Below, piece after piece: positions 27,844 through 37,548 of a stretch of 64,000 nucleotides of DNA. The notes beneath the pieces were generated by a model, which saw only the letters and a list, made by a program, of their open reading frames with translations, was not told the DNA's origin and did no database searches. Position 1 is the stretch's first letter. Each line of letters starts with the position of its first letter. The position numbers were made by a program, and so were the translations under genes. The stretch is taken from contig NZ_JAKYXC010000010.1 in NCBI RefSeq assembly GCF_022538185.1, forward strand, positions 203,508 to 267,507, written 5' to 3'. Origin of the DNA: Microbacterium sp. CFH 31415. GTDB taxonomy: Bacteria > Actinomycetota > Actinomycetes > Actinomycetales > Microbacteriaceae.

Positions 27844-29068
27844 CGGCGGCGACCGCCTGGTCGTCCTCGGTCGCGACCAGCTGGCCGCACGCGCCGTCGA
27901 TCTCCTTACCGCGGGTGTCGCGGAGCGTGGTGGGGATGCCGGCGTCGTTGAGGCGGCGCACGAACTCGTTCTGCACTGGGATCTCGGAGGCCGTCCAGAT
28001 GGAGCCGGGCGTCGGGTTCAGCGGGATCGGGTTCACGTGCACCCAGCCCCGGCCGCGCGCGTTGAGCTTCTCGGCGAGGAGGTCGGCGCGCCAGGCGTGA
28101 TCGTTCATGTCCTTGATGAGCGCGTACTCGATCGAGACGCGGCGCCCGGTCCTGTCGAAGTACGCCCGTGCGGCGTCGAGCGCCTCGTCGACCTTCCACC
28201 GCGAGTTCACCGGGATGAGCTCATCGCGCAGCTTGTCGTCCGGCGCGTGGAGCGACAGCGCGAACGTCACGGGGATGTCCTCGTTCGCGAGCTTCGTGAT
28301 CGCCGGCACCAGGCCGACGGTCGAGACCGTCACGCCACGGGCACTCATCCCCAGCCCGTGGGCCTTGTCGGTCATCACGCGCACCGCCTGCATCACGCGG
28401 GCGTAGTTGGCCAGGGGCTCGCCCATGCCCATGAAGACGATGTTCGACACTCGCTCGGCGGAGTGGTCGTCGCGCTTCTTCCCGCCCAGCTGCCCGTCGG
28501 CGATCACGCGGTTCGCGCGAACGATCTGCTCGACGATCTCGGCAGCCGACATGTTGCGCGTGAGACCCGCCTGCCCGGTGGCGCAGAAGGGGCAGTTCAT
28601 GCCGCAGCCTGCCTGGGATGAGACGCACAGCGTGATGCGGCCGGGATAGCGCATGAGCACCGACTCGACGAGGGCACCGTCGTGCAGCTTCCACAGGAAC
28701 TTGATCGTGTCGCCGCGGTCGGTCTCGAGCCGGCGCACCTCGGTGAGCAGCGGCGGGAGCATGCCGTGCACGAACTCCTCGCGCCCCTCCGCCGGGAGGT
28801 CGGTCATGTCGGCGGGGTCGTGGGTGAAGTGCGTGAAGTAGTGCTTCTCGAGCTGCTTCGCGCGGAAGCCCGGCATCCCGAGCTCCTTCACCTTCTCGAC
28901 GCGCTGCTCGGGGGTCAGGTCGGCGAGGTGGACGGGGGGCTTGCCGCGCTTCGGGCTCGCGAACTGCAGGAGCGGCCGCCCTTCGGCGTCCTTCTTCTGC
29001 GACCAGCCCTCCGTGGCAGGACGCACCTGACGGGGCTTCGTGGTGCGCACGGGAGGCTCAGTGGTCAT
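27824..29068 (-). CDS. rlmN: 23S rRNA (adenine-2503-C2)-methyltransferase
   Basis: A 414-residue radical-SAM enzyme that methylates A2503 of 23S rRNA and A37 of some tRNAs. The cluster motif is in [15 protein letters not shown] (CxxxCxxC). GMGEPLANY, the methyl-accepting and resolving cysteines (the latter in [14 protein letters not shown] near the C-terminus), and [17 protein letters not shown] are all conserved. An N-terminal extension of about 50 basic residues is common in actinobacteria. TACCCT stands 6 nt before ATG 29068, so it is leaderless. Its last 20 bp overlap the end of the converging giant gene. Confidence 0.96.
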   Translation of the reverse strand: MTTEPPVRTTKPRQVRPATEGWSQKKDAEGRPLLQFASPKRGKPPVHLADLTPEQRVEKVKELGMPGFRAKQLEKHYFTHFTHDPADMTDLPAEGREEFVHGMLPPLLTEVRRLETDRGDTIKFLWKLHDGALVESVLMRYPGRITLCVSSQAGCGMNCPFCATGQAGLTRNMSAAEIVEQIVRANRVIADGQLGGKKRDDHSAERVSNIVFMGMGEPLANYARVMQAVRVMTDKAHGLGMSARGVTVSTVGLVPAITKLANEDIPVTFALSLHAPDDKLRDELIPVNSRWKVDEALDAARAYFDRTGRRVSIEYALIKDMNDHAWRADLLAEKLNARGRGWVHVNPIPLNPTPGSIWTASEIPVQNEFVRRLNDAGIPTTLRDTRGKEIDGACGQLVATEDDQAVAAVTPLED

Positions 29069-29126
29069 GATCCGAGGGTAGGGGACGCACCTGAACGCAC
29101 GCCCGAATCAGGGCTACCGTTGAAGA

Positions 29127-30032
29127 GTGGACGCCGCGACCCGCGTCGAGCTCGCCGGTCTGCGTCGCCGCGCCTACGGCCCCGAGGCCGACATCGACGG
29201 CGACGCGGAGGCCCTGCTGCGCCTCGTCGAACTCGAGGACCTCGTGCGGCGCGAACACCTCGCTCCGGCCGCTCCGGCCGCAGCGCCCGCAGCGGCGGCG
29301 GCGGCGAAGGCCGCCCGCACCGCTCCTTCCTCGCGCCGCTCGTCACCCGCGATGCCCACGGCAGCGCATCCCGCGACGACGGCCTCCACCGCGAGCGCTC
29401 CCGCGCCGCGCGCCGCACGCCGCACGGCATCGCGCCCTCCCGAGCCCCGCCTGCCACGCCGGCTCGGACTCACCCTCGCGCTGGTCGGCGGAGCGCTCGC
29501 GGTGGCGGTCGCCGCGGTGATCGGCATCCGGCTGCTGACCGCTCCGGACGAGACGCCCGACACCCGCTCGACGCTCTCGCCCGCGTTCCAGGCCTCGCGC
29601 GCGGCCTACTCGTTCGCGCGCGACACACACGCCGTGACGCTGCTCAACATCCCGCTGGACGGCTCATTCGGCGGGTTCATCGACCTTCCCTCGGACGGGC
29701 ACGTGCCCGAGTTCCCGACCACCGGCGAGGTCGAGTGGGCGGTGCACCTGGGCGAGTACTTCGGGTGGGATGCCTGGATCGCCGGCGCCATGGTGGACAC
29801 CGCGGGCTTCCGTCGCGACCACTGCGTGCTGGTCGAACGCGGCGACGTCACCCGCGGACGCTGCGTGCCGGCGTCGATCCGCTCGCAGAGCGCGCTGCTC
29901 GTGGACGTGCCGTACACGTTCATGCCCGCCGAGGATCGCCCGATCGGGATGCAGGAGGACCAGCGGCTCGGGTTCTGGTGGCGTCGCGACCAGGCGGTCA
30001 CGGTGCTGCTCGGCGACGACCCGCTGCGGTGA
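29127..30032 (+). CDS. Membrane-anchored hypothetical protein
   Basis: 301 residues, not assigned to a family. A short acidic-basic helix (1-45) and an Ala/Pro-rich linker (45-110) precede one membrane helix (LGLTLALVGGALAVAVAAVIG, about 113-137); the remaining 165 residues, including two Cys that could pair, would be outside the cell. The C-terminal part speaks of a stable domain (WAVHLGEYFGWDAWIAGAM). TACCGT at 29115-29120 lies 6 nt before GTG 29127 and faces the rlmN promoter, so the two genes share a compact divergent region of 58 bp. Confidence 0.75.
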   Translation: MDAATRVELAGLRRRAYGPEADIDGDAEALLRLVELEDLVRREHLAPAAPAAAPAAAAAAKAARTAPSSRRSSPAMPTAAHPATTASTASAPAPRAARRTASRPPEPRLPRRLGLTLALVGGALAVAVAAVIGIRLLTAPDETPDTRSTLSPAFQASRAAYSFARDTHAVTLLNIPLDGSFGGFIDLPSDGHVPEFPTTGEVEWAVHLGEYFGWDAWIAGAMVDTAGFRRDHCVLVERGDVTRGRCVPASIRSQSALLVDVPYTFMPAEDRPIGMQEDQRLGFWWRRDQAVTVLLGDDPLR

Positions 30033-30048
30033 CGACTATCGTTTCCTC

Positions 30049-30687
30049 GTGGTCCCTCCCGAGAACCTCCTCGCCTTCACCCTCGCCGCGATCGTCCTCA
30101 TCGTCATCCCCGGCCCGAGCGTGCTCTTCACGATCGGTCGGGCGCTGGCGCTCGGCCGGATGGGCGGCCTGCTCAGCGTGCTCGGCAACGCGCTCGGCCT
30201 GCTTCCCGTGGTCGGCCTCGTCGCCCTGGGCGTCGGCGGCATCGTGGCGCAGTCGGTCGTGCTCTTCACGATCGTCAAGGTCGTCGGCGCCGGGTACCTG
30301 ATCTATCTCGGCATCCAGGCGATCCGGCACCGCTACCGCGCGGCCGACCAGGCGAACGGCGCGATCGCGCCCCGTTCGGCCTGGCGCCAGCTCGGCGAGG
30401 GGTTCCTCGTCGGCATCACCAACCCGAAGACCATCGCGTTCTTCGTCGCGGTGCTCCCGCAGTTCGTCGATCTGAGCGCCGGCGCCGTGCCCCTGCAGAT
30501 GATCCAGCTCGGCCTGGTGTTCTTCGCCATCGCGCTCGTCTCGGACGGCATCTGGGCGCTCGTCGCCGCATCCGCGCGCTCGTGGTTCGGCAGGTCGCCG
30601 AAGCGCATCGCCCGGCTGTCGGCGACCGGCGGGGGGCTGATGATCGGCCTGGGCGGGCTCCTCCTCTTCACCGGCGGAGACCACTGA
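30049..30687 (+). CDS. LysE/RhtB-family exporter
   Basis: 212 residues with six hydrophobic segments. The opening LAFTLAAIVLIVIPGPSVLFTIGRALALG contains the family motif GPS, and ITNPKTIAFFVAVLPQFVD is the second diagnostic stretch. These proteins export amino acids or homoserine-lactone-like solutes. GTG 30049 is chosen because TATCGT (30037-30042) ends 6 nt upstream, so the transcript is leaderless even though the gene lies 16 bp behind its neighbour. Confidence 0.9.
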   Translation: MVPPENLLAFTLAAIVLIVIPGPSVLFTIGRALALGRMGGLLSVLGNALGLLPVVGLVALGVGGIVAQSVVLFTIVKVVGAGYLIYLGIQAIRHRYRAADQANGAIAPRSAWRQLGEGFLVGITNPKTIAFFVAVLPQFVDLSAGAVPLQMIQLGLVFFAIALVSDGIWALVAASARSWFGRSPKRIARLSATGGGLMIGLGGLLLFTGGDH

Positions 30688-30727
30688 CCCGCAGCATCCG
30701 CTGAGATGATCCGGCAGTTCGCGCGGA

Positions 30728-31111
30728 TCAATCGGTCGAATCGGATGCCGCGAGCCCGAGGTTGACGAGATTTCCGTCGGGGTCGCGCACCTGCGCCACC
30801 CGCTCACCCCACGGCATGTCGGCGGGCTCCGCCACCGCGTCGCCGCCGGCGGACCGCCACCGCGCGAAGGCGTCGTCGACATCGTCGACGTAGAACCACA
30901 GGGCGATGCGGTCCCCGGTGCCGTGCCCGGGCGTCGCGGGATCGCGGCCTATGCCGAGCGACGCCTCACCGATCGTGAGCGACACGTAGTCGTCCTCGTC
31001 GGCGCTGCCGAAGCGGTAGCTCACCTGCCCGTGGAGCGCATGCTCGTAGAAGCTGACCAGCCGCGGCAGGTCACGCGTGAGCAGGATCGGGAACAGGCTC
31101 CGCACGCCCAT
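30728..31111 (-). CDS. VOC-superfamily (glyoxalase/bleomycin-resistance-like) protein
   Basis: 127 residues with the paired beta-alpha-beta-beta-beta modules of VOC proteins: FPILLTRDLPRLVSFYEHALHG, LWFYVDDVDDAFARWRSAGGD and the closing VRDPDGNLVNLGLA. Metal ligands of true glyoxalase I are not all evident, so activity is not assigned. TAAGGT lies 6 nt before ATG 31111 (leaderless). Confidence 0.88.
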   Translation of the reverse strand: MGVRSLFPILLTRDLPRLVSFYEHALHGQVSYRFGSADEDDYVSLTIGEASLGIGRDPATPGHGTGDRIALWFYVDDVDDAFARWRSAGGDAVAEPADMPWGERVAQVRDPDGNLVNLGLAASDSTD

Positions 31112-31133
31112 GTCCCCACCTTACGCGTGGCGG

Positions 31134-31988
31134 TCAGTCCAGGAAGATGTCCGGGAAGAGCTGGTCGTCGGGGGTGCCCGGCACGGCGGCGTAGCCCGAG
31201 AAGTCGGTGACGCCCGCCTCACGCAGCACGTCCTCGACGATGAGCGTCTGCCCCGTGTACTCGGCCGCGGGCTTGAGGAACACCTCGTAGGCGGCGTCGG
31301 CGTACACCTCGGGGGTGCGGCTCACCTTCATCATCGCGTCGCCGCCGAGGGCGAACTGCACTGCAGCCGTCGCGATGGTCGTCGCCGGCCACAGGGTGTT
31401 CGCGGCGATGCCCGCCTTCGCGAACTCCGCCGCGAAGCCGAGGGTCGTCATCGTCATGCCGTACTTGGCGAGCGTGTAGCCGGTGTGCGCGCCGAGCCAC
31501 TTCGGAGACAGGTTGAGAGGCGGCGACAGAGACAGGATGTGCGGGTTCTCGGCATCCTTCAGGATCGGCACGGCCGCGCGGCTGAGCATGAAGGTGCCTC
31601 GCACGTTGACGTCCTGCATGAGGTCGTACTTCTTCGCGGCGAGGTCGAGCGAACGGGAGAGGTCGATGACGCTGGCGTTGTTCACCACGATGTCGATCCC
31701 GCCGAACTCTCCCTGCGTCTTGAGCACGGCCTCGGTCACGTCGTCGTCGTCGCGGACGTCGCCGACGATCGGCAGCGCCTGGCCGCCGGCCTCGCGGATC
31801 TGCTCGGCCGCGGAGTGCACCGTGCCCTCGAGCTTCGGGTGCGGGGTGTCGGTCTTCGCGAGCAGCGCGATGTTCGCGCCATCACGGGCGGCGCGCAGCG
31901 CGATCGCGAGGCCGATGCCGCGGCTGCCGCCCGACATCAGGATGGTCTTGCCGGCGAGGGTCGGGGCCGAACCGGTCGAAGGGCTCAC
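31134..31988 (-). CDS. SDR oxidoreductase, HSDL2-like
   Basis: 284 residues. Cofactor motif SGGSRGIG near 19, VNNAS near 100 (NNAG with Ser), and YTLAKYGM near 176, with the Tyr and Lys of the active site. The acidic AKTDTPHPKLEGT segment after the third strand and the long C-terminus ending PDDQLFPDIFLD match the hydroxysteroid-dehydrogenase-like 2 group, often linked to fatty-acid metabolism. GTG 31988 overlaps the upstream enoyl-CoA hydratase stop as GTGA. Third gene of a three-gene unit. Confidence 0.87.
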   Translation of the reverse strand: MSPSTGSAPTLAGKTILMSGGSRGIGLAIALRAARDGANIALLAKTDTPHPKLEGTVHSAAEQIREAGGQALPIVGDVRDDDDVTEAVLKTQGEFGGIDIVVNNASVIDLSRSLDLAAKKYDLMQDVNVRGTFMLSRAAVPILKDAENPHILSLSPPLNLSPKWLGAHTGYTLAKYGMTMTTLGFAAEFAKAGIAANTLWPATTIATAAVQFALGGDAMMKVSRTPEVYADAAYEVFLKPAAEYTGQTLIVEDVLREAGVTDFSGYAAVPGTPDDQLFPDIFLD

Positions 31989-32770
31989 GCGTTCTCCTTG
32001 GTTGAAGCCTTGCGCGATGCGGCGGCGAAGGCGGCCACGCGCATCTGCGACTCGGGGGTGTCGAAGCGGGCGCCGATCGTGGCCGCTTCGTCGTCGAGGT
32101 TCTCGGCGAACGGCCGGTCGGCGCCCGTGCGCACGAGTCGCTTGGCGTGACCGAACGCCGCTGTCGCATTCGCGAGCCAGAAGCCCGCGATCTCCTCCAC
32201 GCGACCCGCGACCGCTGCGGCGGGGACGACTTCCGCCACCAGCCCCCACTCCAGCGCCTCTTCGGCGTTCAGGGTGCGGTCCTGCAGCAGGAGCTGCAGC
32301 GCGCGTCGCTGACCGACCGCCGCCGGGAGCAGCGTCGAGACGCCGAGGTCGGGCGTCAGCCCGATGTTGGCGTACTTGCTGACGAACTTCGCCGATTCGG
32401 CCGCGACGATGTAGTCGGCGGTCAGCATCAGGCCGATGCCGCCGCCCGCGACGGCGCCCTGCACCGCGGCGACGATCGGCTTGTCCGACAGAGCGAGCGT
32501 GCGGATGCCCTCGTGGATGACGTGGGCCATCCGGGTCACGTCCGCACCTCCGGCGCCCCGCGCCATCGCCACCACGTCACCGCCCGCGCAGAAGGCCGGC
32601 CCGGCGGCATCCAGGATCACCGCGCCGACCGAGGGGTCGGAGGTCACCGCGTGGGCGACGTCGCGCCAGCGGCCGCCCATCTCGAAGTCCATCGCGTTCA
32701 GCGATGCCGGCCGGTTGAACGTCACGCGGGCGAGGCCGCCCTCGACGTGGAGGAGGATCGAATCGCTCAT
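31985..32770 (-). CDS. Enoyl-CoA hydratase/isomerase
   Basis: 261 residues of the crotonase fold. The oxyanion-hole segments AFCAGGDVVAMA and VAGGGIGLMLTADYIVAAESAKF are clear. The second catalytic Glu of true hydratases (usually in the segment after GLTPD) is replaced by Asp/Leu (NIGLTPDLGVSTLLP), a pattern also found in isomerases, so hydratase activity is not certain. It lies between two SDRs and would act in beta-oxidation of an acyl-CoA. Confidence 0.9.
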   Translation of the reverse strand: MSDSILLHVEGGLARVTFNRPASLNAMDFEMGGRWRDVAHAVTSDPSVGAVILDAAGPAFCAGGDVVAMARGAGGADVTRMAHVIHEGIRTLALSDKPIVAAVQGAVAGGGIGLMLTADYIVAAESAKFVSKYANIGLTPDLGVSTLLPAAVGQRRALQLLLQDRTLNAEEALEWGLVAEVVPAAAVAGRVEEIAGFWLANATAAFGHAKRLVRTGADRPFAENLDDEAATIGARFDTPESQMRVAAFAAASRKASTKENA

Positions 32771-32783
32771 CAGAGTCCTGGTT

Positions 32784-33545
32784 CTACTTGGGTGCCATGC
32801 GGATGGCGCCGTCGAGGCGGATGGTCTCGCCGTTCAGGTAGCCGTTGTCGACGATCGACTCGACGAGTCGCGCGTACTCGTCGGGCCTGCCGAGGCGCTG
32901 GGGGTACGGCACCTGCTGGCCGAGGGAGTCCTGGGCGGCCTGCGGCAGGCCCATCAGCATCGGCGTCTCCATGATCCCGGGGGCGATCGTCATGACGCGG
33001 ATGCCGTATCGCGCCAGCTCGCGGGCGATGGGCAGCGTCATCGCATGCACGCCGCCCTTGCTCGCGGCGTACGCGGGCTGACCGATCTGGCCGTCGAACG
33101 CCGCGACACTCGCGGTGTTGACGATGACGCCGCGGCCCCCATCGGAGTCGGGCTCGGTGCGGGCCATCGCCGCGGATGCCTGGGCCACGACGTTGTACGT
33201 CCCGATGAGGTTCACGCGGATGATGCGCTCGAAGCCGTCCAGGGGTGTCGGCGCGCCCTCACGATCGAGGATCTTCGCGGGCGGGGCGATTCCGGCGCAG
33301 TTCACGACCACGCGCAGCGGTCCGGCCGTGGACGCGGTCTCGACGGCGGCGGCGACCTGCTCGGGGTCAGTCACATCGGCCGGGGCGAACGAGCCGCCCA
33401 GTTCTGCGGCGATGTCGGCGCCGGCGGAGCGTGGCAGGTCGACGATCGTGACAGCGGCGCCGGCTGCGGCGAGCCGGCGTGCGGTGGCAAGCCCGAGTCC
33501 ACTCGCACCGCCGGTGACGAGGGCGGAGGCACCCGTGAGATCCAT
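32784..33545 (-). CDS. SDR oxidoreductase, 3-hydroxyacyl-CoA dehydrogenase type II-like
   Basis: 253 residues. TGGASGLG near 13, NCAGIAPP near 85 and YAASKGGV near 160 with the [14 protein letters not shown] stretch are close to human HSD17B10/actinobacterial 3-hydroxy-2-methylbutyryl-CoA dehydrogenases. It would oxidise a 3-hydroxyacyl-CoA using NAD+. ATG 33545 has AAGGAG at 5 nt. It heads the unit with the crotonase and the second SDR; a 13 bp gap separates it from the former. Confidence 0.88.
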   Translation of the reverse strand: MDLTGASALVTGGASGLGLATARRLAAAGAAVTIVDLPRSAGADIAAELGGSFAPADVTDPEQVAAAVETASTAGPLRVVVNCAGIAPPAKILDREGAPTPLDGFERIIRVNLIGTYNVVAQASAAMARTEPDSDGGRGVIVNTASVAAFDGQIGQPAYAASKGGVHAMTLPIARELARYGIRVMTIAPGIMETPMLMGLPQAAQDSLGQQVPYPQRLGRPDEYARLVESIVDNGYLNGETIRLDGAIRMAPK

Positions 33546-33654
33546 GCGTTCTCCTTCGAACAGCCAAGACATTGCATCCCACCTTACGCGGGACTGAGTC
33601 TCAGATCAGACGGGATGCCATGTCCAGGCTACTGGGCGGAGCATGATGGGTGGC

Positions 33655-34005
33655 ATGCCGGTGAAGCTGAAGCGGGTGTACGACGTCCCCTCGCCCGACG
33701 ACGGGCATCGCGTGCTCGTCGACCGGCTGTGGCCGCGCGGTCTCACCAAGGATCGCGCCGCCGTGGACAGCTGGGCGAAGGACGCCGCGCCCTCCGCCGA
33801 GCTGCGTCGCGCGTTCCATCGGGGCGACCTCGCCTGGGAGGAGTTCGAGGCGGCCTACCGCCTCGAACTGACAGGCAACCCGGCGGTCGGCGCGCTGCGG
33901 ACGGAGCTCGCCGCGCATCCCACGTCGACGCTCCTGTTCAGCGTGAACGACCTGGTGCGCAATCACGCCGTGATCCTGCTCGACGTGCTGGGGAGTGGCT
34001 CGTGA
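33655..34005 (+). CDS. DUF488-family protein
   Basis: About 116 residues. VKLKRVYDVPSPDDGHRVLVDRLWPRGLTK is the diagnostic start of this family, and LLFSVNDLVRNHAVILLDVL its end. The function of the family is not established. In-frame ATGs at 33643 and 33646 are alternative starts; none has a good ribosome site. It follows the divergent beta-oxidation unit. Confidence 0.85.
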   Translation: MPVKLKRVYDVPSPDDGHRVLVDRLWPRGLTKDRAAVDSWAKDAAPSAELRRAFHRGDLAWEEFEAAYRLELTGNPAVGALRTELAAHPTSTLLFSVNDLVRNHAVILLDVLGSGS

Positions 34006-34071
34006 CCCGAGCGACCCCCTGGGGAGGGCTGCCGACCGTGGTTCTGGCGCCCCCGGCCGGCGAGTGCCAGC

Positions 34072-34614
34072 ATGGAACGCGAAATGACCGACAGCACTGA
34101 GAAGAACGACCGCGCCGCGATCACGGGCACCGTCACCGATATCGACGGTCACCCCAACCTCGTGCTCACGCGGGCCTTCCCGATGCCCGCGGCCGAGCTG
34201 TGGCGGGAGCTTACCGACTCGGCCCGCCTCGAGCGGTGGATCGGCCGATGGGAGGGCGACCCGAAGACCGGTCGCGTCGCGTTCTTCATGACCGCCGAGG
34301 GCGAGGATGTCCCGCCCGAGGAATACACGATCCTCGAGTGCGATCCGCCGCGCCGGTTCGCCGGCGACACCTCCGCCGCGACCGGCTCGTGGCACCTGTG
34401 GTTCGAGCTCGTCGCGAAGGGCGAGGCGACGCTCCTGGTGTTCGGCCAGCGGCTCAACCCCGGCGAGGACGTCGGCTCGATCGGCCCTGGCTGGGAGTAC
34501 TACCTCGACCGGCTGGTGGCGGTGACGAAGGGGCGGGATGCCTCGACCATCGCGTGGGACGCCTACTTCCCCGCCATGCAGCCGGCGTATCAGACGCTCG
34601 TCGCCGCCGGCTGA
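34072..34614 (+). CDS. SRPBCC (AHSA1-like) family protein
   Basis: 180 residues of the START/Bet v1-like fold. LVLTRAFPMPAAELWRELTDSARLERWIGRWEGD is the typical AHSA1 start, and ILECDPPRRFAG and HLWFELVAKGEATLLVFGQRL are the later strands. Such proteins bind hydrophobic ligands or serve as accessory chaperone-like factors; no specific role is implied by its neighbours. An internal ATG at 34084 is a possible start. Its stop faces the EcfT stop at 10 bp. Confidence 0.85.
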   Translation: MEREMTDSTEKNDRAAITGTVTDIDGHPNLVLTRAFPMPAAELWRELTDSARLERWIGRWEGDPKTGRVAFFMTAEGEDVPPEEYTILECDPPRRFAGDTSAATGSWHLWFELVAKGEATLLVFGQRLNPGEDVGSIGPGWEYYLDRLVAVTKGRDASTIAWDAYFPAMQPAYQTLVAAG

Positions 34615-34623
34615 CCGAGGGCG

Positions 34624-35430
34624 TCAGGACCACACGAAGCGGAAGCTGCCGAACGCGACGGCTGCCGTGATGGCGAGTGCCATGATGACGATGCCGCCGA
34701 GCAGCGCGACCGCGTCACGCGCGTGCAGCCGTGACGGTCTCGACCAGGTGCGGGGGATGCCCGACCCGAATCCGCGCGCCTCCATGGCGGTCGCGAGCTT
34801 CTCGCCTCGGCGCACGGCGAACACGAGCAGCACGAACGCCATCGAGAAGAACCTGCGCACCGCGCCGGTGTCGCCGACCCCCCGGGAGCGGCGGGCGAGC
34901 TGCATGCTGCGCCAGTCGTCGAGGAACAGCCCGAGCGTGCGCGTGCCGGCGAGCACCCCGAGGACGAAGCGTGACGGCAGCTTCGCGACCTGGGCGAGGG
35001 CGTCGGCGAGTTCGGTGGGGTCGGTGCGGCCGAACAGCAGGATGGTCGGCAGACCCAGGGCGACGACTCGCACACTCACCGCGATCGCCAGGGCGATGGA
35101 GTCGTCGCTGATCGTGGCGTACCAGAACGTTCCGTACACCTGCCCGCCGGGCTCCGCGTAGAGGAGCATGCTCACTCCCGCGACGGGGGCGAACAGCGCG
35201 ATCGGCAGCAGCCGCTTGGCGACCGTCGCGATCGGCAGGCCGGTGAGCGGCACGCAGGCGAACTGCAGCGCGATGGCGGCGAGCGCGCTCACGACGTCGA
35301 TCGACGCGAACAGCGGCACCGAGAGCAGCAGTGCGAGCACCACCTTGGTCACGGGATTGACGCCGTCGAGCCAGGCCGCCTTCTCTTCGCGGGTGATCGC
35401 GGCGGTCGCACCGGTGTCGAGGGCCGTCAT
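34624..35430 (-). CDS. ECF transporter T component
   Basis: 268 residues with about six hydrophobic segments, including the diagnostic coupling-helix Ala-Arg-Gly motif AMEARGFGSG and a second ARRSRGVG. It forms the scaffold joining the substrate-binding YkoE protein to the ATPases in the membrane. The ATG overlaps the ATPase stop as ATGA at 35430. Third gene of the TPP-regulated operon; would be ykoC-like in B. subtilis terms. Confidence 0.9.
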   Translation of the reverse strand: MTALDTGATAAITREEKAAWLDGVNPVTKVVLALLLSVPLFASIDVVSALAAIALQFACVPLTGLPIATVAKRLLPIALFAPVAGVSMLLYAEPGGQVYGTFWYATISDDSIALAIAVSVRVVALGLPTILLFGRTDPTELADALAQVAKLPSRFVLGVLAGTRTLGLFLDDWRSMQLARRSRGVGDTGAVRRFFSMAFVLLVFAVRRGEKLATAMEARGFGSGIPRTWSRPSRLHARDAVALLGGIVIMALAITAAVAFGSFRFVWS

Positions 35431-36893
35431 CGCAGCACCCCTGCCGGTGCGGCGAGCTCGATGCGGTGGCCACCGAGGTGATGCGCGACCTCAGCGTCGT
35501 GGGTGACCGCGACCACCGTCGTGCCCGCGGAGATCTCGGACTGCAGCAGCCGGACGAGTTCGATCCAGCCGCGGCGGTCCTGACCGAAGGTCGGCTCGTC
35601 GAGCACGATCACGGGCGGCGCATCGGCGAGCACCGTGGCGACGGAGAGACGCCTCTTCTGTCCGCCCGACAGGGTGAACGGGTTCGCCTCGGCGAGCGCT
35701 GCGAGGTGCAGTCTCTCGAGGAGTTCCTCGACGATGAGATCGACGTCGGCGCGTTCGACCCCGCGGGCACGCGGTCCGATCGCGAGCTCGTCACGGACGG
35801 TCGAGGCGAGGAACTGATGCTCGGGCTCCTGGAACACCGTGCCGATCCGGGTGAGCAGTTCGCGCGACTTCCACGCCGACGGGCGGCGGCCCGATCTCGC
35901 CGCGAGCTCGGGCGCGGCCCGCACGGTGCCGTCGAACTCGGGCAGAAGACCGGCCAGTGTGAGCGCGAGCGTCGACTTGCCGACCCCGTTCGGCCCGGTG
36001 ACGATGGTCGCTCGTCGCTGGGGAACCCGCAGGTCCAGCCCCGCGCGCACGAGTGTGCGCCCGTCCCGGGAGATCGCGAGCCCGTCGGCTTCGAGCGCCG
36101 CCGGGCCATCCGCACGGCGGTCGAGGGCAGGAAGGTCGATCGGGTGACCCGGCACCCACACGCCCGCGGCGGCGAGCTCGTCGCCGAGCCGCGAGAACAC
36201 GACGTCGGGCGAGCCGTCGGCGAGCAGGCCGCCGTCGGCTCCCACGACGATCACGCGTGTCATCAGATCCGCCCAGACCGCGGTGCGGTGCTCGATGACG
36301 ACGAGCGTCGCACCGGTCTGCGCCACCGCGCGCTCGACACTGTCGCGCACCTCGCGCACCCCCTCGGGATCGAGGTTCGCGGTCGGCTCATCCAGCAGCA
36401 GCACCCCGGGGCGCATGGCGAGCGCACCGGCCAGGGCGAGCCGCTGCTTCTGCCCTCCCGAGAGCGCCTTGGTCGGACGGCCGAGCGGCACGTCGAGTCC
36501 GACGTCCGCCAGCGCCGCGGCGACGCGGCCGGGAATCTCAGCGGCGGGGATGCCCAGGTTCTCGCAGCCGAACGCCACGTCGTCGCCGACCTTCGACAGC
36601 ACGATGCCCGCGTCCGGATCCTGCTGCACCAGGCCGACGCGACCGCGATGGGCCTCGGGCTGCGCGCCGTCGATCAGCAGCCGTCCCGAGACGTGACCCT
36701 CATCGGCGCCGCCGAGCAGACCGGCGATGCCTGCGAGCAGCGTCGACTTCCCGGCGCCCGACGCTCCGAGCAGCAGCACGCGCTCGCCGGGCTCGATCGT
36801 GAACGACACGTCGCGCACCGCCGGCGCGCGCCTGCCCGCATAGCGCCAGCCCCAGCCGGCCGCGGTGATTCGACCAGGACGGACCGGAGGCAC
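35427..36893 (-). CDS. ECF transporter ATPase, fused double NBD
   Basis: 488 residues containing two complete ABC domains. The first has GASGAGKST near 44, ALSGGQKQR and VLLLDEPTANLD; the second has GPNGVGKST near 303, TLSGGQKRR and VIVLDEPTFGQD. This matches the YkoD type in which EcfA1 and EcfA2 are fused. GTG 36893 starts 2 bp after the ykoE stop; the reading frame runs further upstream but into the ykoE shadow. It powers uptake of the thiamine precursor HMP or thiamine. Confidence 0.92.
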   Translation of the reverse strand: MPPVRPGRITAAGWGWRYAGRRAPAVRDVSFTIEPGERVLLLGASGAGKSTLLAGIAGLLGGADEGHVSGRLLIDGAQPEAHRGRVGLVQQDPDAGIVLSKVGDDVAFGCENLGIPAAEIPGRVAAALADVGLDVPLGRPTKALSGGQKQRLALAGALAMRPGVLLLDEPTANLDPEGVREVRDSVERAVAQTGATLVVIEHRTAVWADLMTRVIVVGADGGLLADGSPDVVFSRLGDELAAAGVWVPGHPIDLPALDRRADGPAALEADGLAISRDGRTLVRAGLDLRVPQRRATIVTGPNGVGKSTLALTLAGLLPEFDGTVRAAPELAARSGRRPSAWKSRELLTRIGTVFQEPEHQFLASTVRDELAIGPRARGVERADVDLIVEELLERLHLAALAEANPFTLSGGQKRRLSVATVLADAPPVIVLDEPTFGQDRRGWIELVRLLQSEISAGTTVVAVTHDAEVAHHLGGHRIELAAPAGVLR

Positions 36894-36895
36894 GA

Positions 36896-37540
36896 TCAGA
36901 CCTCGCGCCGGCGTTCCCTGCCCGCCGCGAAACGGTTCAGGGCGCCGGTGGCGGCCAGCGCGCGAACTGCCAGCCAGCCGAGCAGACCGGCCAGCACGGC
37001 ACCGGAGACGACGAGCGCGATCAGATAGATCGTGTTGAACTCCGCCGTCTTGAGGATGTTCGGCGAGCTGCCGTAGAACAGCTCGAAGACCCACGCACCC
37101 ACGGCAGCGCCCACGCCGGAGAGCATCGCCACGGGGAGGGTGAACCGAGCGTAGAGGAACAGCGCGAAGACCAGCTCGGCGCCGAGCCCCTGCACCACGC
37201 CCGACAGAAGCGTCGACACGCCCCACACATTGCCGATCAGCATCGACACGACGGCCGCGATCACCTCGACGAGCAGCGCCGCGCCGGGCTTGCGGATCAC
37301 GAGACCGCCGATCACGCCGCCGATCAGCCAGATGCCGACGGCCAGTCCGCCCAGGCCAGGGGTGAGCGCATCCATGCTGACGAACCAGGCGTATCCGACG
37401 GTGTTCCACCCCCAGAAGACCAGGCCGAGGGCGACACCGAGAACGGCGGCTACGACGATGTCGACCACTCGCCAGCGGAATCGGTGGGGGGCGGCAGCGG
37501 TGCCCTGCGACGAAGTGGTCTCGAACGTGGACGCGTGCAT
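36896..37540 (-). CDS. ykoE: YkoE-family thiamine/HMP ECF S component
   Basis: 214 residues with about five or six membrane helices. Starting residues RWRVVDIVVAAVLGVALGLVFWGWNTV and the segments GIWLIGGVIGGLVIRKPGAAL and GELVF-like GAELVFALFLYARF define the YkoE group of hydroxymethylpyrimidine/thiamine binding proteins. ATG 37540 has GGAGGAG at 5 nt. It is the first gene after a TPP riboswitch, which fits thiamine-repressed transport. Confidence 0.92.
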   Translation of the reverse strand: MHASTFETTSSQGTAAAPHRFRWRVVDIVVAAVLGVALGLVFWGWNTVGYAWFVSMDALTPGLGGLAVGIWLIGGVIGGLVIRKPGAALLVEVIAAVVSMLIGNVWGVSTLLSGVVQGLGAELVFALFLYARFTLPVAMLSGVGAAVGAWVFELFYGSSPNILKTAEFNTIYLIALVVSGAVLAGLLGWLAVRALAATGALNRFAAGRERRREV

Positions 37541-37548
37541 TTGTTCTC

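Noticed and set aside
35427..37409. A longer form of the ECF ATPase reaching upstream to 37409
   Set aside because: The upstream part is a shadow of ykoE, which has a ribosome site and a TPP riboswitch. The ATPase fold starts at about 36893.
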